Assembly: GCA_016766635.1 (NCBI GenBank)
Contig: CP068473.1
Span: 430,673-494,672, forward strand
DNA: 64,000 bases
Reading direction: 5' to 3'
Source: Candidatus Xiphinematobacter sp.
Lineage (GTDB): Bacteria > Verrucomicrobiota > Verrucomicrobiia > Chthoniobacterales > Xiphinematobacteraceae
Position 1 is the first letter of the stretch. Each line of letters opens with the position of its first letter. The notes beneath the pieces are model-generated. The model saw only the letters and a program-made list of their open reading frames with translations. It had not been told where the DNA came from and did no database searches. Made by a program: the position numbers and the translations under genes. Of the stretch, positions 19,065-28,455 are shown in pieces.

Positions 19065-20822
19065 ATGCAAAAAACCGCTACACCACCAAGAAATTCTGCC
19101 AAAAAGCGTTTACCCTCCGAAAAGAGCCTACCACCCAGTAACAACCCACTCTCCGCTCCCTACCGTACTGAGATGAGTGCTGGTGTCCAAGAACAGCAAA
19201 AACTCCTCCAAGAAAAAGTACGTGAGTTGATTAAGCTTTCCAGGGAACAAGGATATGTCACCTACGAGGATCTTGATGAAGCCCTCCCAAAGGCAGCGGT
19301 TCATAACCCAGAGAATTTTGAAGCCGTTGTTGGGCAATTGCGTGCTGTAGAGATTGATATTATCGAATCTTCTGAGGTAGATCGCGTTAAGGACAAAAAA
19401 GATCCGGACGAAGAGGAGGAAAAACAAGACAACAAGCTTGATATTCTCGACGATCCGGTACGCATGTATCTCAAACAAATGGGGCAAGTACCCCTGCTCA
19501 CACGTGAACAAGAGGTAGAGATCTCCAAACGTATTGAGGAAGCCGAGATGAAGGTACAAGGTATTTTGTATCGCTTCGGTTTTACTGCAAAAGCTCATCT
19601 GGATCTTGCTCAAAAATTAATGGATTCTAGAGAACGTTTTGACCGCGTCATTCTGGATAAGAAGATCGAGAGCCGAGAACGCTACATGAAGGTACTGCCA
19701 AGGCTTTGCCAACAAGTCTACAAACAAGCCGAGTTAGTTTCAAAAATCTATCGGTCTAAGATTTCTAGGCACAGCCATCCGAGTCCACAGGATCGGAAAA
19801 ATTTCGAGAGGAACCTGGTCCTCCTCAGAAGGCTATACCCAAGATTTTATTTTAAGCAGAAAGTTGTGGAAGATTTCGTTGGCCTTGCCGACGAGACTCA
19901 TCGCATGCTTTCCTGTCTTAATCGTGACGGGAGGTCAGGTAGTACAAAGTCCCGTAGTGATAATAACGCCTCTGAGCACCGAGGGTGTATCCGAGAAAAG
20001 CTTGAGGCAATGGAGGGCTGCTTCTGGCTCAGCCTAGAAGAGTTTGCTGTGCAGTATGCCGAGCTGAAACAATGGCACCGGAAAGCGTTGGTAGCAAAAA
20101 CGGAAATGGTAGAGGCCAATCTCCGCCTGGTAATTTCTATTGCCAAGAAATACACAAACCGTGGCCTTTCTTTTCTCGACCTCATCCAGGAGGGAAACAT
20201 GGGCCTAATGAAGGCAGTGGAAAAATTCGAGTACCGCCGAGGCTACAAATTTTCTACCTACGCCACCTGGTGGATTCGTCAGGCAATCACGCGTTCAATT
20301 GCTGATCAAGCCCGCACGATTCGTATCCCAGTACATATGATCGAGACGATTAACAAGCTCATTCGTGTGCAAAAACAACTTGTCCAGGAATATGGACGCG
20401 AACCTACTCCCGAAGAAGTTGCCGAGGAAATTCAGCTCCCGGTCGAACGTGTGCGGGCCGTTCTTAAAATGTCCCAGCAGCCCATCTCTTTACAGTCTCC
20501 AGTAGGGGACAGCGAGGATACCAGCTTCGGTGATTTTATTGAAGACAAGAGAGCTGAAAACCCCGCTGATATGGCTGCGATTGTCCTACTCAAAGAAAAA
20601 ATTAAGGACGTGTTATCGACATTGACCGAGCGTGAGCGACAAGTCCTTGAGCAAAGGTTCGGGCTGACGGATGGGTATAGCCGCACTCTGGAGGAAGTAG
20701 GACGCCAGTTCAACGTAACGCGTGAACGGATCCGCCAAATTGAAGCAAAATCCCTGCGCAAGATGCGTCATCCTACCAGAAAGCGTCAGCTAGAGGGCTT
20801 TTTCGAAGCGCAGGATCTCTAA
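19065..20822 (+). CDS. rpoD: RNA polymerase primary sigma factor
   Basis: The 585-residue sigma-70 has region 1.1 (about 44-95, [22 protein letters not shown]), region 1.2 ([17 protein letters not shown]), region 2 with [13 protein letters not shown] and [13 protein letters not shown], region 3, and region 4 with the helix-turn-helix [19 protein letters not shown]. The non-conserved spacer between 1.2 and 2 is moderate. The N-terminal 40 residues are Pro/Ser/Lys-rich. It is complete and should be the housekeeping sigma factor. Confidence 0.97.
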   Translation: MQKTATPPRNSAKKRLPSEKSLPPSNNPLSAPYRTEMSAGVQEQQKLLQEKVRELIKLSREQGYVTYEDLDEALPKAAVHNPENFEAVVGQLRAVEIDIIESSEVDRVKDKKDPDEEEEKQDNKLDILDDPVRMYLKQMGQVPLLTREQEVEISKRIEEAEMKVQGILYRFGFTAKAHLDLAQKLMDSRERFDRVILDKKIESRERYMKVLPRLCQQVYKQAELVSKIYRSKISRHSHPSPQDRKNFERNLVLLRRLYPRFYFKQKVVEDFVGLADETHRMLSCLNRDGRSGSTKSRSDNNASEHRGCIREKLEAMEGCFWLSLEEFAVQYAELKQWHRKALVAKTEMVEANLRLVISIAKKYTNRGLSFLDLIQEGNMGLMKAVEKFEYRRGYKFSTYATWWIRQAITRSIADQARTIRIPVHMIETINKLIRVQKQLVQEYGREPTPEEVAEEIQLPVERVRAVLKMSQQPISLQSPVGDSEDTSFGDFIEDKRAENPADMAAIVLLKEKIKDVLSTLTERERQVLEQRFGLTDGYSRTLEEVGRQFNVTRERIRQIEAKSLRKMRHPTRKRQLEGFFEAQDL

Positions 20823-20896
20823 ATTCACAAACCAGGGTGGGGGCATGTCCCAAAGCCTTTCCAGGGTAAGGGCATATCTCTGGTAACGTGGGGAGA

Positions 20897-20916
20897 GCTG
20901 GTTCGTCGTAACCAGC
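20897..20916. terminator. Hairpin between convergent rpoD and LivJ-like gene
   Basis: A perfect inverted repeat, GCTGGTT and AACCAGC, encloses a 6-base loop in the 105-base spacer where rpoD and the binding-protein gene converge. No T-run follows on either strand, so intrinsic termination is uncertain; position is the main argument. Confidence 0.35.
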
Positions 20917-20927
20917 CCGTCGTCCTC

Positions 20928-22094
20928 CTATTCGGGTGTAACTTTCTGGAGAAACCGAAACTTTCCATTTCTAATGCGCAAAAGTACCAGGGGTTTTCTG
21001 GGGTCTCGACTTTTCTCAAAAGTGATTTGGCCACTGATTCCTTTGTAGTCATGAGTTTCTGAAAGCGCATTGCGGACAGCCTGTCGGAACTTTTGCAATT
21101 CTGAAATGTCGCGGAGGTTAAGATTTTGTGGATTATTAACCCTTGCCCGCTCCATGGCATTAGCTAGAAGCATTAATGTATCGAAAGCGGTCACAGTGAA
21201 CGTCATAGGTCTCTCTCCTTTGCCATATTTCCTCTGATACCTTTGAACGAAAGACTGTACCCTGAGATCTGGATCTTCGGCAGAAAAGGCGCTCACAAAA
21301 ACGGCCCCCTCGGCAGCCTCCCTAGCTACCCGTATAAGATCAGTGGCGTCCCAGCCGTCCGCTCCAAACACGTCGAGCCCCATCTCCAAGAGCTGTGCCT
21401 GCTTCATACTAGTCGCACAGTCTGTGTAGTTACCCGGAAGAAAGAGACAATCGGCTCCGGACTCCTTGACAGTAGTGAGCTGTGCCTGGAAGTTCTTGTC
21501 GCCGCTATTGTAGGCTAGCTCTGCTACGATACGTCCCCCTAGAAGCACAAACTGTTTTTGAAAGCTATCTGCTATGGTCGTGCTGCTATCTCTGCTGATG
21601 TCCACTAGGATTGCTGCACGACTTTTTCCTAAGGAACGCACGTATCTTGCTACTACTTGCCCCTGCTGGCTGTCACTGTAACTTGCACGGAAGACAAAAT
21701 CTTTGCCTTGCGTGATCTTGTCGTTGGAGGCGGCATTGGCAATTAGGGGGACCCGATGGCGTTGGGCAATAGGCGCAGCTTCTAGCGTACGCCCCGAGGC
21801 TACCTCCCCAATAAGGGCCACTACACGGTCTCTACTAATAAGTTCTCGAACAATAGCTGAAGTTTCCCCGGCCTTAGATTGGTTGTCTCGCACAATAAGT
21901 TTAATTGGATACCGTAGTGGAACATCTGCACTTTTTCCGCCTATCAAAACTCCACCTTGAGCATTTATCCCATCATTTGCCATCTGAATCCCAATCATGG
22001 CGTCTTGACCAAAACAGGCTTCTGTCCCACTAAGGGATTGGAAGACTCCAATGCAGATAGGTTCTTGGAATCCCTTACCGTACTCTTGCGTCAC
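20928..22094 (-). CDS. LivJ-type periplasmic amino-acid binding protein
   Basis: The 388-residue frame is a type I periplasmic binding protein of the branched-chain amino acid receptor group (Peripla_BP_6). It has ICIGVFQSLSGTEACFGQDAMIGIQMA near the N-terminus, then GEVASGRTLEAAPIAQ, and a hinge region with DCLFLPGNYTDC. The open frame begins at a GTG inside what should be the signal peptide or linker. The hydrophobic leader lies just upstream in another frame, separated by 11 consecutive T. As written it would be a cytoplasmic protein without an export signal. No permease or ATPase genes are nearby, so the ligand and partners are unknown. It may be a pseudogene or rely on slippage. Confidence 0.82.
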   Translation of the reverse strand: MTQEYGKGFQEPICIGVFQSLSGTEACFGQDAMIGIQMANDGINAQGGVLIGGKSADVPLRYPIKLIVRDNQSKAGETSAIVRELISRDRVVALIGEVASGRTLEAAPIAQRHRVPLIANAASNDKITQGKDFVFRASYSDSQQGQVVARYVRSLGKSRAAILVDISRDSSTTIADSFQKQFVLLGGRIVAELAYNSGDKNFQAQLTTVKESGADCLFLPGNYTDCATSMKQAQLLEMGLDVFGADGWDATDLIRVAREAAEGAVFVSAFSAEDPDLRVQSFVQRYQRKYGKGERPMTFTVTAFDTLMLLANAMERARVNNPQNLNLRDISELQKFRQAVRNALSETHDYKGISGQITFEKSRDPRKPLVLLRIRNGKFRFLQKVTPE

Positions 22095-22183
22095 TTTCTT
22101 CTGGCAGGACTGCTGAAAAAAAAAAATACGCAGATAGTAATCCAGAAGGATGATGACAAGGAGGGCAATATCGCGTGCCTCAT
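22095..22183 (-). other. Out-of-frame signal peptide of the LivJ-like gene
   Basis: An ATG at 22183 opens a frame reading MRHAILP and then a hydrophobic stretch. It reaches 11 T (22116-22126 on the plus strand as A) and stops shortly after. Adding one T would join it to the mature frame through QQSC, a lipoprotein-like cysteine, and KKVTQEYG. The frame break thus coincides exactly with the homopolymer. Confidence 0.7.
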
Positions 22184-22405
22184 AATGATGTAACTACAGA
22201 GAGAAAATAGGAGAAACAAAGAACCCCCCTTCCTACCATATGTTCTTTGTTATCTAAAAAAAGGGCTTCCTTTTCCTGCCCTAAGGGAAAAAGAATCCAC
22301 GTCATGTATTTCCTTGCTCTTTAAATGTCATTGATCATTCGGCAGCCACCGTGCGGGGACGCATCCATGTGCATAAATATATGCAAACTGCTATTGTCAA
22401 AGCGA
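22184..22405. other. Gap, AT-rich
   Basis: This short spacer follows the MBL-fold gene and precedes the LivJ-like leader. Apart from A- and T-rich stretches near 22251-22264 I see nothing distinctive. Confidence 0.3.
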
Positions 22406-23263
22406 TTAAGATTTAACAATGACGGGCTGCTTAATGAAATTGGAGAGAAGTGTCTTGGGGAAAAATGGGTTGGAGGCCTTTTCTTCCCCAACAGAGGTCA
22501 GGGGACCATGTCCAGGACATAGAAGCGTATCCTCGGGAAGGGAAAAGATGTTTGATGCGCAGCTTTGTAAAGCCTCCTGGTAGGAGCAATTAGGCATGCC
22601 TATGGAGCCAGCGAAAACTGCATCTCCCACGAAAGCAGCTGAATATTTGCGGTTATGGACAACATAGGTAATCCCTAATGGCGAGTGTCCACAGGTTTTT
22701 CGCGCCTCTATTACAAAGTCATCCATCAAGAATGTTTGTCCCGGCTGCAAGGGCTGGGCCCCTGGTAATTCCTCAGCAATCCACGCGGTGGCACTAGTCT
22801 TTTCTAGAACCCGATCCAAATCAAAAATATGGTCACCGTGGGAGTGGGTTAGGAAGAGAAATTTTAACTGCAGCCGATATCTAGCCAGACAATCAAGTAG
22901 TCCAGAAGCATCTGATCCGGTATCGAATGCAGCTGCGGATCGGGCTGCAGTGTCCCATATTAGGTATGAATTGACCAACATGCCCATAAAGTCCGTCTGA
23001 AACCGACGCCACTCTTCTGGAGGGTGGGAAATTCGGGGATGGTACTCGTTACGATGAATGGAAAGCAACCGTTTTGGATGAAGATGTAAGGCCGTGGCAG
23101 CGAGCTGCAAACTTAATTCGTTTCCTCTACCCTCTAGTAAAGCGTTGACATGCTCCAGGGGCAGCTGGGCCTTATTTGCTACTTCCGCCGGAGAAATTTT
23201 TAGGCCGCGCATAGCCTTACATAAGATATCATAGGAAGAGTCTTCAAGAGGCTCTATGGGCAT
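22406..23263 (-). CDS. HTH domain fused to metallo-beta-lactamase fold hydrolase
   Basis: The 285-residue protein has two parts. Residues about 10-68 resemble a lambda-repressor-like helix-turn-helix (ISPAEVANKAQLPLEHVNALLEGRG, then LQLAATALHLHPKRLLSI). Residues about 90-285 are a metallo-beta-lactamase fold with THSHGDH (139-145), the later His region GHSPLG, the bridging Asp in FVGDAVFAGSIG, and CPGHGPLT. The hydrolase part resembles small glyoxalase II-like enzymes, so a thioester or similar substrate is possible but unproven. The HTH may bind DNA or only mediate dimerisation. All metal ligands appear intact. Confidence 0.8.
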   Translation of the reverse strand: MPIEPLEDSSYDILCKAMRGLKISPAEVANKAQLPLEHVNALLEGRGNELSLQLAATALHLHPKRLLSIHRNEYHPRISHPPEEWRRFQTDFMGMLVNSYLIWDTAARSAAAFDTGSDASGLLDCLARYRLQLKFLFLTHSHGDHIFDLDRVLEKTSATAWIAEELPGAQPLQPGQTFLMDDFVIEARKTCGHSPLGITYVVHNRKYSAAFVGDAVFAGSIGMPNCSYQEALQSCASNIFSLPEDTLLCPGHGPLTSVGEEKASNPFFPKTLLSNFIKQPVIVKS

Positions 23264-23867
23264 AGAGCACTAATCACATTCGATAAATTTTGAATGTCAA
23301 GCTTGAGCACGCTCCAAGAATAAAAGGGTTGAAGAGTTCTAGTGCTCATAGAAGCAGCCTACCGTGATAGAGTGCCCCGGTGCACCACTGTCCCTACGGT
23401 TAGAGATTCAGCCCATGGTCGTTTCGTCCAATAGCCGTTGTTATTCAAGCGAGTGCCCCCCTGCTTCCTTAGTTTCCTCAGTTGGTGGGGAACTTATCGG
23501 AAATTGTCTCTCTAGAGCTTACGTCCTCCTCAGCGCCAACAGACAATACCCAAGCACAATGAATGGTGAGTACAAACACCCCCCAACCCCCATCAACTCT
23601 CCTTTACAATTATAAAGGAAGCATGGAGCCTATATCGTAATAGGTTGAAAAAAGCCTCAACTTGGCCAAGGATCTTGGCGGATAGCAGCAAACGCTGCGA
23701 TCTGGCGGTGCTAAAGGGGAGAGGTAGTTGGTACGGTGAGCCTTTGTTTTTCTCGTTCTTCGACTCGGATTGCCCTTTTTTCCTGATTGCGTTCTCCTTC
23801 ACTATACATCATAGTCCACCGCTGTTAAATTCGGCAGGCTAGAGAAATAGAGTAGCATATTCCTCGA
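23264..23867. other. 600-base gap before DAHP synthase
   Basis: No convincing gene is present. A promoter-like TTTACAATTATAAA lies at about 23603-23616, and a small hairpin GCAGC AAAC GCTGC at about 23686-23699, both upstream of the DAHP synthase gene. Short frames on both strands lack protein-like character. Confidence 0.3.
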
Positions 23868-24938
23868 TTGAAATCTGACACCTTATCCCAATCCCCCCCA
23901 CCACCAGAATCTTCCCCGGTAGAGAACTTGCGAGTAAGGGGTTTGGCGCGCCTTGTTGCCCCTGCTCAAATCAAGGAGGAACTCCCTAGCACCTTGGCCG
24001 CTCAGCGTCTTGTCCTAGAGAGCAGAGAGGTGGAACGCCGTATCTTGCGGGGTAAAGATCAGCGCATAATGGTCGTTGTTGGGCCTTGCTCCATTCACGA
24101 CACGCAGGCAGCTTTGGAATATGCTTCCAGGCTGGCCAAGCTGCGACGTAGAGTGGAGAAGCGTTTTCATATCATCATGCGAGTCTACTTCGAAAAACCA
24201 CGCACGACCGTTGGTTGGAAGGGGTTTATTAATGATCCATTTCTGGATGATTCGTGTGACCTAGCACATGGCATCGCTTTAGCACGCAGGCTTCTTATCG
24301 ATATCTTAGAACTTGGATTGCCGACGGGAACCGAATTTCTCGACCCTATTATTCCTCAGTATATTAGCGACTTGATTTCCTGGTCTGCTATTGGAGCACG
24401 GACAACAGAGTCACAGACTCACCGTGAACTGGCTAGTGGTCTTTCTATGCCTGTTGGTTTTAAAAATAGCACAGACGGGAGCGTTCAAACGGCTATTAAT
24501 GCCATGCGTTCTGCCAGAATCCCACATAGCTTCTTAGGGATGGATCAGAATGGCCACACCAGTATCGTTAAAACGACTGGTAATCCGGACAGCCATATCG
24601 TCCTTCGTGGAGGGCGCGAAGGATCCAATTACGGGCCACACCAGACTGCTGTTGCAGTCGAACTTCTGCGTAGAGCCAACCTGCCTCCTGCAATTATGGT
24701 GGATTGCAGCCATAGTAACTCAGGAAAAGATCCCCATCGTCAACCTTTAGTCTGGGAGAATGTTCTAGAGCAGCGAGCTGCTGGAAGAAAGGATATCATA
24801 GGCATGATGCTAGAAAGCAATTTACATTCTGGAAATCAGGAACTTCCGCAAGATCTCTCTCGACTTCGGTACGGGGTTTCCATTACCGATTCCTGCATGG
24901 ATTGGGAAGCTACCGAACGCTTGCTTCTTGCTAAATAA
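23868..24938 (+). CDS. DAHP synthase, class I
   Basis: The 356-residue enzyme condenses phosphoenolpyruvate and erythrose-4-phosphate, opening the shikimate pathway. The AroF/G/H-type signatures are clear: VVGPCSIHD (71-79), RVYFEKPRTTVGWKGFINDP, SWSAIGARTTESQTHRELASGL, GFKNSTDGS and CSHSNSGKD. The start is a TTG with no strong ribosome-binding site; the N-terminal 20 residues are Ser/Pro-rich. Together with tyrA and aroA elsewhere in the window it shows that aromatic biosynthesis is retained. The feedback class (Phe, Tyr or Trp) cannot be read from the sequence. Confidence 0.95.
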   Translation: MKSDTLSQSPPPPESSPVENLRVRGLARLVAPAQIKEELPSTLAAQRLVLESREVERRILRGKDQRIMVVVGPCSIHDTQAALEYASRLAKLRRRVEKRFHIIMRVYFEKPRTTVGWKGFINDPFLDDSCDLAHGIALARRLLIDILELGLPTGTEFLDPIIPQYISDLISWSAIGARTTESQTHRELASGLSMPVGFKNSTDGSVQTAINAMRSARIPHSFLGMDQNGHTSIVKTTGNPDSHIVLRGGREGSNYGPHQTAVAVELLRRANLPPAIMVDCSHSNSGKDPHRQPLVWENVLEQRAAGRKDIIGMMLESNLHSGNQELPQDLSRLRYGVSITDSCMDWEATERLLLAK

Positions 24939-25010
24939 CTTTTCTTTTTCTCCAGAAAAAAGAAGTTTCTATGAGCGGATCCGTTCCTATGTCCCTTGCT
25001 TACGAGGTCA

Positions 25011-25628
25011 CTAAGTCACCAAGGGAGAGCAATCTCGAAGCCCTTTTTCTGTTAACAACGCGCTGACTGGACAGTCATGTTCTCCCATGGGGATACGCCT
25101 CACCACCTGCTCAGCGTAGCATACGCCGATGACTTTTCCGACACAATCCGGACGTGACAGGATTCTGTCATAATGTCCACCGCCTCGTCCAAGCCTCCCC
25201 CCCGTTAGATCGAACGCTATTCCGGGAACCAGAATAAGGTCAATCTTCCCTAGAGGGAAGGGTCTCTCCGAGTTAGGCTCTAGGATTCCCAATGGGCCTA
25301 ATTTTAGGTCCTTACGGGAGCGAACCGCTACCGGTTCATAGTGCAAATTCACTCTTTTCAGGCAAAAAATGTCCCTCTCCTGAAAGCTTACTGGTAGGAG
25401 ATCCGGCTCGGTAGCGGTGGAGGCAAATGCTAATATGAAGCGGGAAGTGTTCCATGCCGAAGAGGCACAAAGAATGTTTTGAATATTCTTAGATCGCACC
25501 AGGAGGGTAGAGCGACCTATTTGGGACAAGACAACCCTTGTAATGGCTCTTAGTTCCGCTTTTTTACGGACTAGTGCCTCTTCAGTGGGGCACTCCAGTG
25601 CACAAGGCCCTCCTAGCATTCTCGTCAA
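25011..25628 (-). CDS. 5-formyltetrahydrofolate cyclo-ligase
   Basis: The 205-residue protein converts 5-formyl-THF to 5,10-methenyl-THF with ATP. The family signature is LILVPGIAFD followed by GRLGRGGGHYDR (about residues 131-155), with the N-terminal RKKAELRAITRVVLSQI helix. The start is uncertain; TTG at 25628 is the first codon after an in-frame stop, and an ATG follows three codons later. In many bacteria the gene upstream of this one is 6S RNA (ssrS), which makes the structured region at 25647-25847 relevant. Confidence 0.9.
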   Translation of the reverse strand: MTRMLGGPCALECPTEEALVRKKAELRAITRVVLSQIGRSTLLVRSKNIQNILCASSAWNTSRFILAFASTATEPDLLPVSFQERDIFCLKRVNLHYEPVAVRSRKDLKLGPLGILEPNSERPFPLGKIDLILVPGIAFDLTGGRLGRGGGHYDRILSRPDCVGKVIGVCYAEQVVRRIPMGEHDCPVSALLTEKGLRDCSPLVT

Positions 25629-25646
25629 CTAAGATGAATACTTTTT

Positions 25647-25847
25647 TGTCCCCCTTGCGGGGAAGAAGCTTTCCATGGTCGCCGGCAAGCGGAGCAGCAT
25701 TTCCCACGTGTAGCGTTCCGGGAAGCCTACCGCAAGATTTAAGATTAAGAGGGAGAGCAGACCAGAAAGGTGTGACCTATTTTCTGTTTCAATCACACGG
25801 TATGCGGCTAGGAGAGGCATGGCATAAGAGGGGATTTTAGGGGGACA
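25647..25847 (-). ncRNA. Candidate 6S-like structured RNA
   Basis: About 200 bases directly upstream of the cyclo-ligase gene can fold as a rod on the minus strand. A 9-base closing stem pairs 25839-25847 with 25647-25655 (TGTCCCCCT with AGGGGGACA). Nested inside are 25818-25822 with 25673-25677 (CCATG/CATGG) and 25805-25808 with 25681-25684 (GCCG/CGGC), separated by a nearly symmetric 16/17-base internal loop. An apical GTGTGA/TCACAC hairpin follows. Size, rod shape and neighbour gene fit 6S RNA, but no conserved 6S primary sequence was recognised, and a competing CCCC-GCAA-GGGG hairpin exists at the 3' side. Confidence 0.3.
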
Positions 25848-26754
25848 TTCGCGTCCCTTTCCCTACTTGAGCGCTGCCGGGCGGCTGCGGCGAAGCGTTA
25901 TTCCGTTTCCCAGCTTTGACTGAGACTGGATCGGCCTTACCTGGATCGGCTGTGTTTCTCTTTTGGTTCAAACGCTCGAGCATGGTCAGTCTTAATTAAT
26001 CCTAATTGGGCCAAAATGGCCAAAAATTATTAAACGTGTACAGTAGGTTTGAGCTCCGTAGCCTGCCTATTGTTTAGTATGAGTAACTCGCGCCCTCGAC
26101 CATTTGGATCGCAAGACTGTACGAGCATTGCTGCTGATCAACCGATTATTATGCCCATTAATGTTGGAAATTTGGTCCATGGATTTGGTTTTCCAAAAAA
26201 AATCTAAGGATTAAGAATTTAGCAGTCCTACAGGTAGAGTTTACTACAGATCACCTTGATGCCTTTCTTCCCACTGGAGGCATGCGTGCTACGTGGTACT
26301 CACCGAGATTTGGGAGGATTTGCAACCGAGTACAAAAAAGGACGTACCAGTTTTCACCATGATAATAGCGCCTATTTGATGGGTTTAAAGCAATCGGACA
26401 GCGTGCCATCCTGCTAAGCTGTAGCACTCCCGCCTATCGAAGCATATGATCCTCCAAATGCAGAGAGATGTACACGTGATTCAGACGCGGGCGTTACAGG
26501 TTTTCGGGAGTTAGAAAATCTCTATCCTTGCTATGCTATATGGCACCAACCCTCCAGCTTGGCTATGAACCTCCAGATAAAGGTGCACTTCCGTGCGCCT
26601 GAATGAAGCAGGGAGTCAGGACCAGATTAGCTAACCAAATTCGCGTCCCACCAGAGGGGCCAACCTGCTATTTTTTGGATAGCATCTTACGCATAGCTCT
26701 CAACAGGTTTGCAGTAACTAATCCTGGTCTCGGGGAAGATCTCTCAGAGGTGCT
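25848..26754. other. Gap with eroded coding-like pieces
   Basis: Most of the 1.1 kb between the cyclo-ligase and yidC lacks a full gene. Several short stretches look protein-like. These are a minus frame 25837-25983 (48 codons, Pro/Lys-rich), a plus frame 26079-26207 (42 codons) ending just after eight A, and a plus frame from about 26240 to 26420 reading RDLGGFATEYKKGRTSFHHD. Stops and frame changes interrupt them. I read the region as one or more decayed genes that I cannot name. Confidence 0.35.
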
Positions 26755-28455
26755 CTATTGGTCACTCACCAAACTGTCCCTCTTCCGAGCTGTCAGCACC
26801 TTCCTCTCAAGCTGAGGCAATGGATTGTTCCTGGTCAGATAGAGCTGGATTATAGAAAAGATGTTCTGAGTAGTCCAATAGAGTGCTAGGCCGCTGGCGT
26901 AATTGTAACAAAATGCAAGGAAAACGAGCGGCATAAAGTAAAAAATCCTTTGCTGTAGCACATCACCACTCTTTGGAGAAATGGCCATTTGCCACACCAT
27001 CGTGACTGCCATCAAAATAGGTAACAGATTGATCGGAAACCCTTGCAAGTGTAGCACAGTATCGGGCTGAGAAAGATCACGGATCCAAAGGAATGAGCTA
27101 TTTCTCAGTTCGATAGAGGTACCCAACATAGTGTAAAACCCAAAGAAAATTGGAATTTGAATCAACATAGGAAGGCAACCGCCAAAGGGGTTTACGCCGT
27201 ATTCACGATATAATTTCATCATTTCCTCATTCGTTCTCTTAGGATCATCCTTGTATTTTTCTCGTAGTTTGGTAACCCTCGGCGCAAGTAGGGACATCTG
27301 CCGCATGGTGCGCGTGGCCTTGTTCTGTAAAGGCCAGAGGCCCAGTTTTATCAGCAATGTTAGTACCACGATGGCCCATGCGTAGTTTCCAAACACGCCA
27401 TAGAGCCAGTTCATTGTCCAGAGTAACCACTCGCTGACAAACCTGAAGGGGCCATATTGCAGGAGGCCGTCTTGCCCATCGCCCATAGCTTGCAGGCGGT
27501 TCAGCTCTTTGGGGCCCGAGTAGATAGTAAAAGATTGCACTTTGCTCTCTCCAGGTGCTAGGCGGAATCCTGATAGCCCTATTCCTCCCTTGATTCCGTA
27601 TGACTGCGTATTGTTGCCTTGCGGGGGTGTCCGACTTGCCCATACACTATTCCCTGAAGAATCAGACACTACAAGAAAGGTACAAAAGTACTGGTTGCTC
27701 ACGGCAGCCCACCTAACAGAAGTGGCTCCATACTGGTAAAATTTGGTAGGTGCACGTCTTTCAATCCCAAGAAGTGGTACTCTGGAGCCGTCGAACCAGT
27801 CTATATCAATGGAAGTTAATTTACTGCCGTTTGACCAATTAAATTGAGTGTAGCTTGGGAGATCATTGGGGTGAATAGGAACTGCGTTCCCAACGCTAAT
27901 CCAGTAGGAAGGCCAGCTGACACCGGAAGAAGTTGGATTATAAAAGGCAACCTCAAGCCGGATTTTATATTGATTGGACCAGTCTCTGTCAGGAAGGAGA
28001 AAAAAGCGCTTAGTAATCTGTATGCCATTTTTGGAGGTTTTGGTAAAACATATAGACTGTGCAGCTCTGTCGACCACCATCGCAAAACCCCCTAAGAGGT
28101 CGGTAGGAGACACCCATAGAGCCCCGATGGGGAGTTTGGAATCGCTGTTGAGCGCAATTGGCCTATGATTATCTCCTAGATGTTTTTGAACGGCAATTTT
28201 TGAGAGCCCACCCAAAAAGCTGGTAAACCAATAGTCTGCTATGGTGTTACGTAGTATAGCAGTCTTAAAGGTGATTGGTGCTGCGGAAGAAGGGAGGTGT
28301 GGAGGGGATAAGACCGAAGAGGGAGGGGCAAAAGTTGTCTGAGAGGGCTTCTCTGGGTAGTTTTGTCCTGGAGCAAAGTTCTTGAGATAATACCACTCCC
28401 AGGCGGTTAGACTGATGATGGACAGGGCAAGCCCTGCCCAAGACTTACGGTCCAT
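26755..28455 (-). CDS. yidC: Membrane protein insertase YidC
   Basis: The 566-residue Gram-negative-type insertase inserts and folds inner-membrane proteins. The ATG at 28455 begins MDRKSWAGLALSIISLTAW, the first membrane segment. A periplasmic domain spans about residues 60-330. The conserved five-helix core begins near WLLWTMNWLYGVFGNYAWAIVVLT and includes YREYGVNPFGGCLPMLIQIPIFFGFY and SGLALYWTTQNIFSI. The gene overlaps yidD by 11 bases, so the two are translationally coupled. Confidence 0.96.
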   Translation of the reverse strand: MDRKSWAGLALSIISLTAWEWYYLKNFAPGQNYPEKPSQTTFAPPSSVLSPPHLPSSAAPITFKTAILRNTIADYWFTSFLGGLSKIAVQKHLGDNHRPIALNSDSKLPIGALWVSPTDLLGGFAMVVDRAAQSICFTKTSKNGIQITKRFFLLPDRDWSNQYKIRLEVAFYNPTSSGVSWPSYWISVGNAVPIHPNDLPSYTQFNWSNGSKLTSIDIDWFDGSRVPLLGIERRAPTKFYQYGATSVRWAAVSNQYFCTFLVVSDSSGNSVWASRTPPQGNNTQSYGIKGGIGLSGFRLAPGESKVQSFTIYSGPKELNRLQAMGDGQDGLLQYGPFRFVSEWLLWTMNWLYGVFGNYAWAIVVLTLLIKLGLWPLQNKATRTMRQMSLLAPRVTKLREKYKDDPKRTNEEMMKLYREYGVNPFGGCLPMLIQIPIFFGFYTMLGTSIELRNSSFLWIRDLSQPDTVLHLQGFPINLLPILMAVTMVWQMAISPKSGDVLQQRIFYFMPLVFLAFCYNYASGLALYWTTQNIFSIIQLYLTRNNPLPQLERKVLTARKRDSLVSDQ

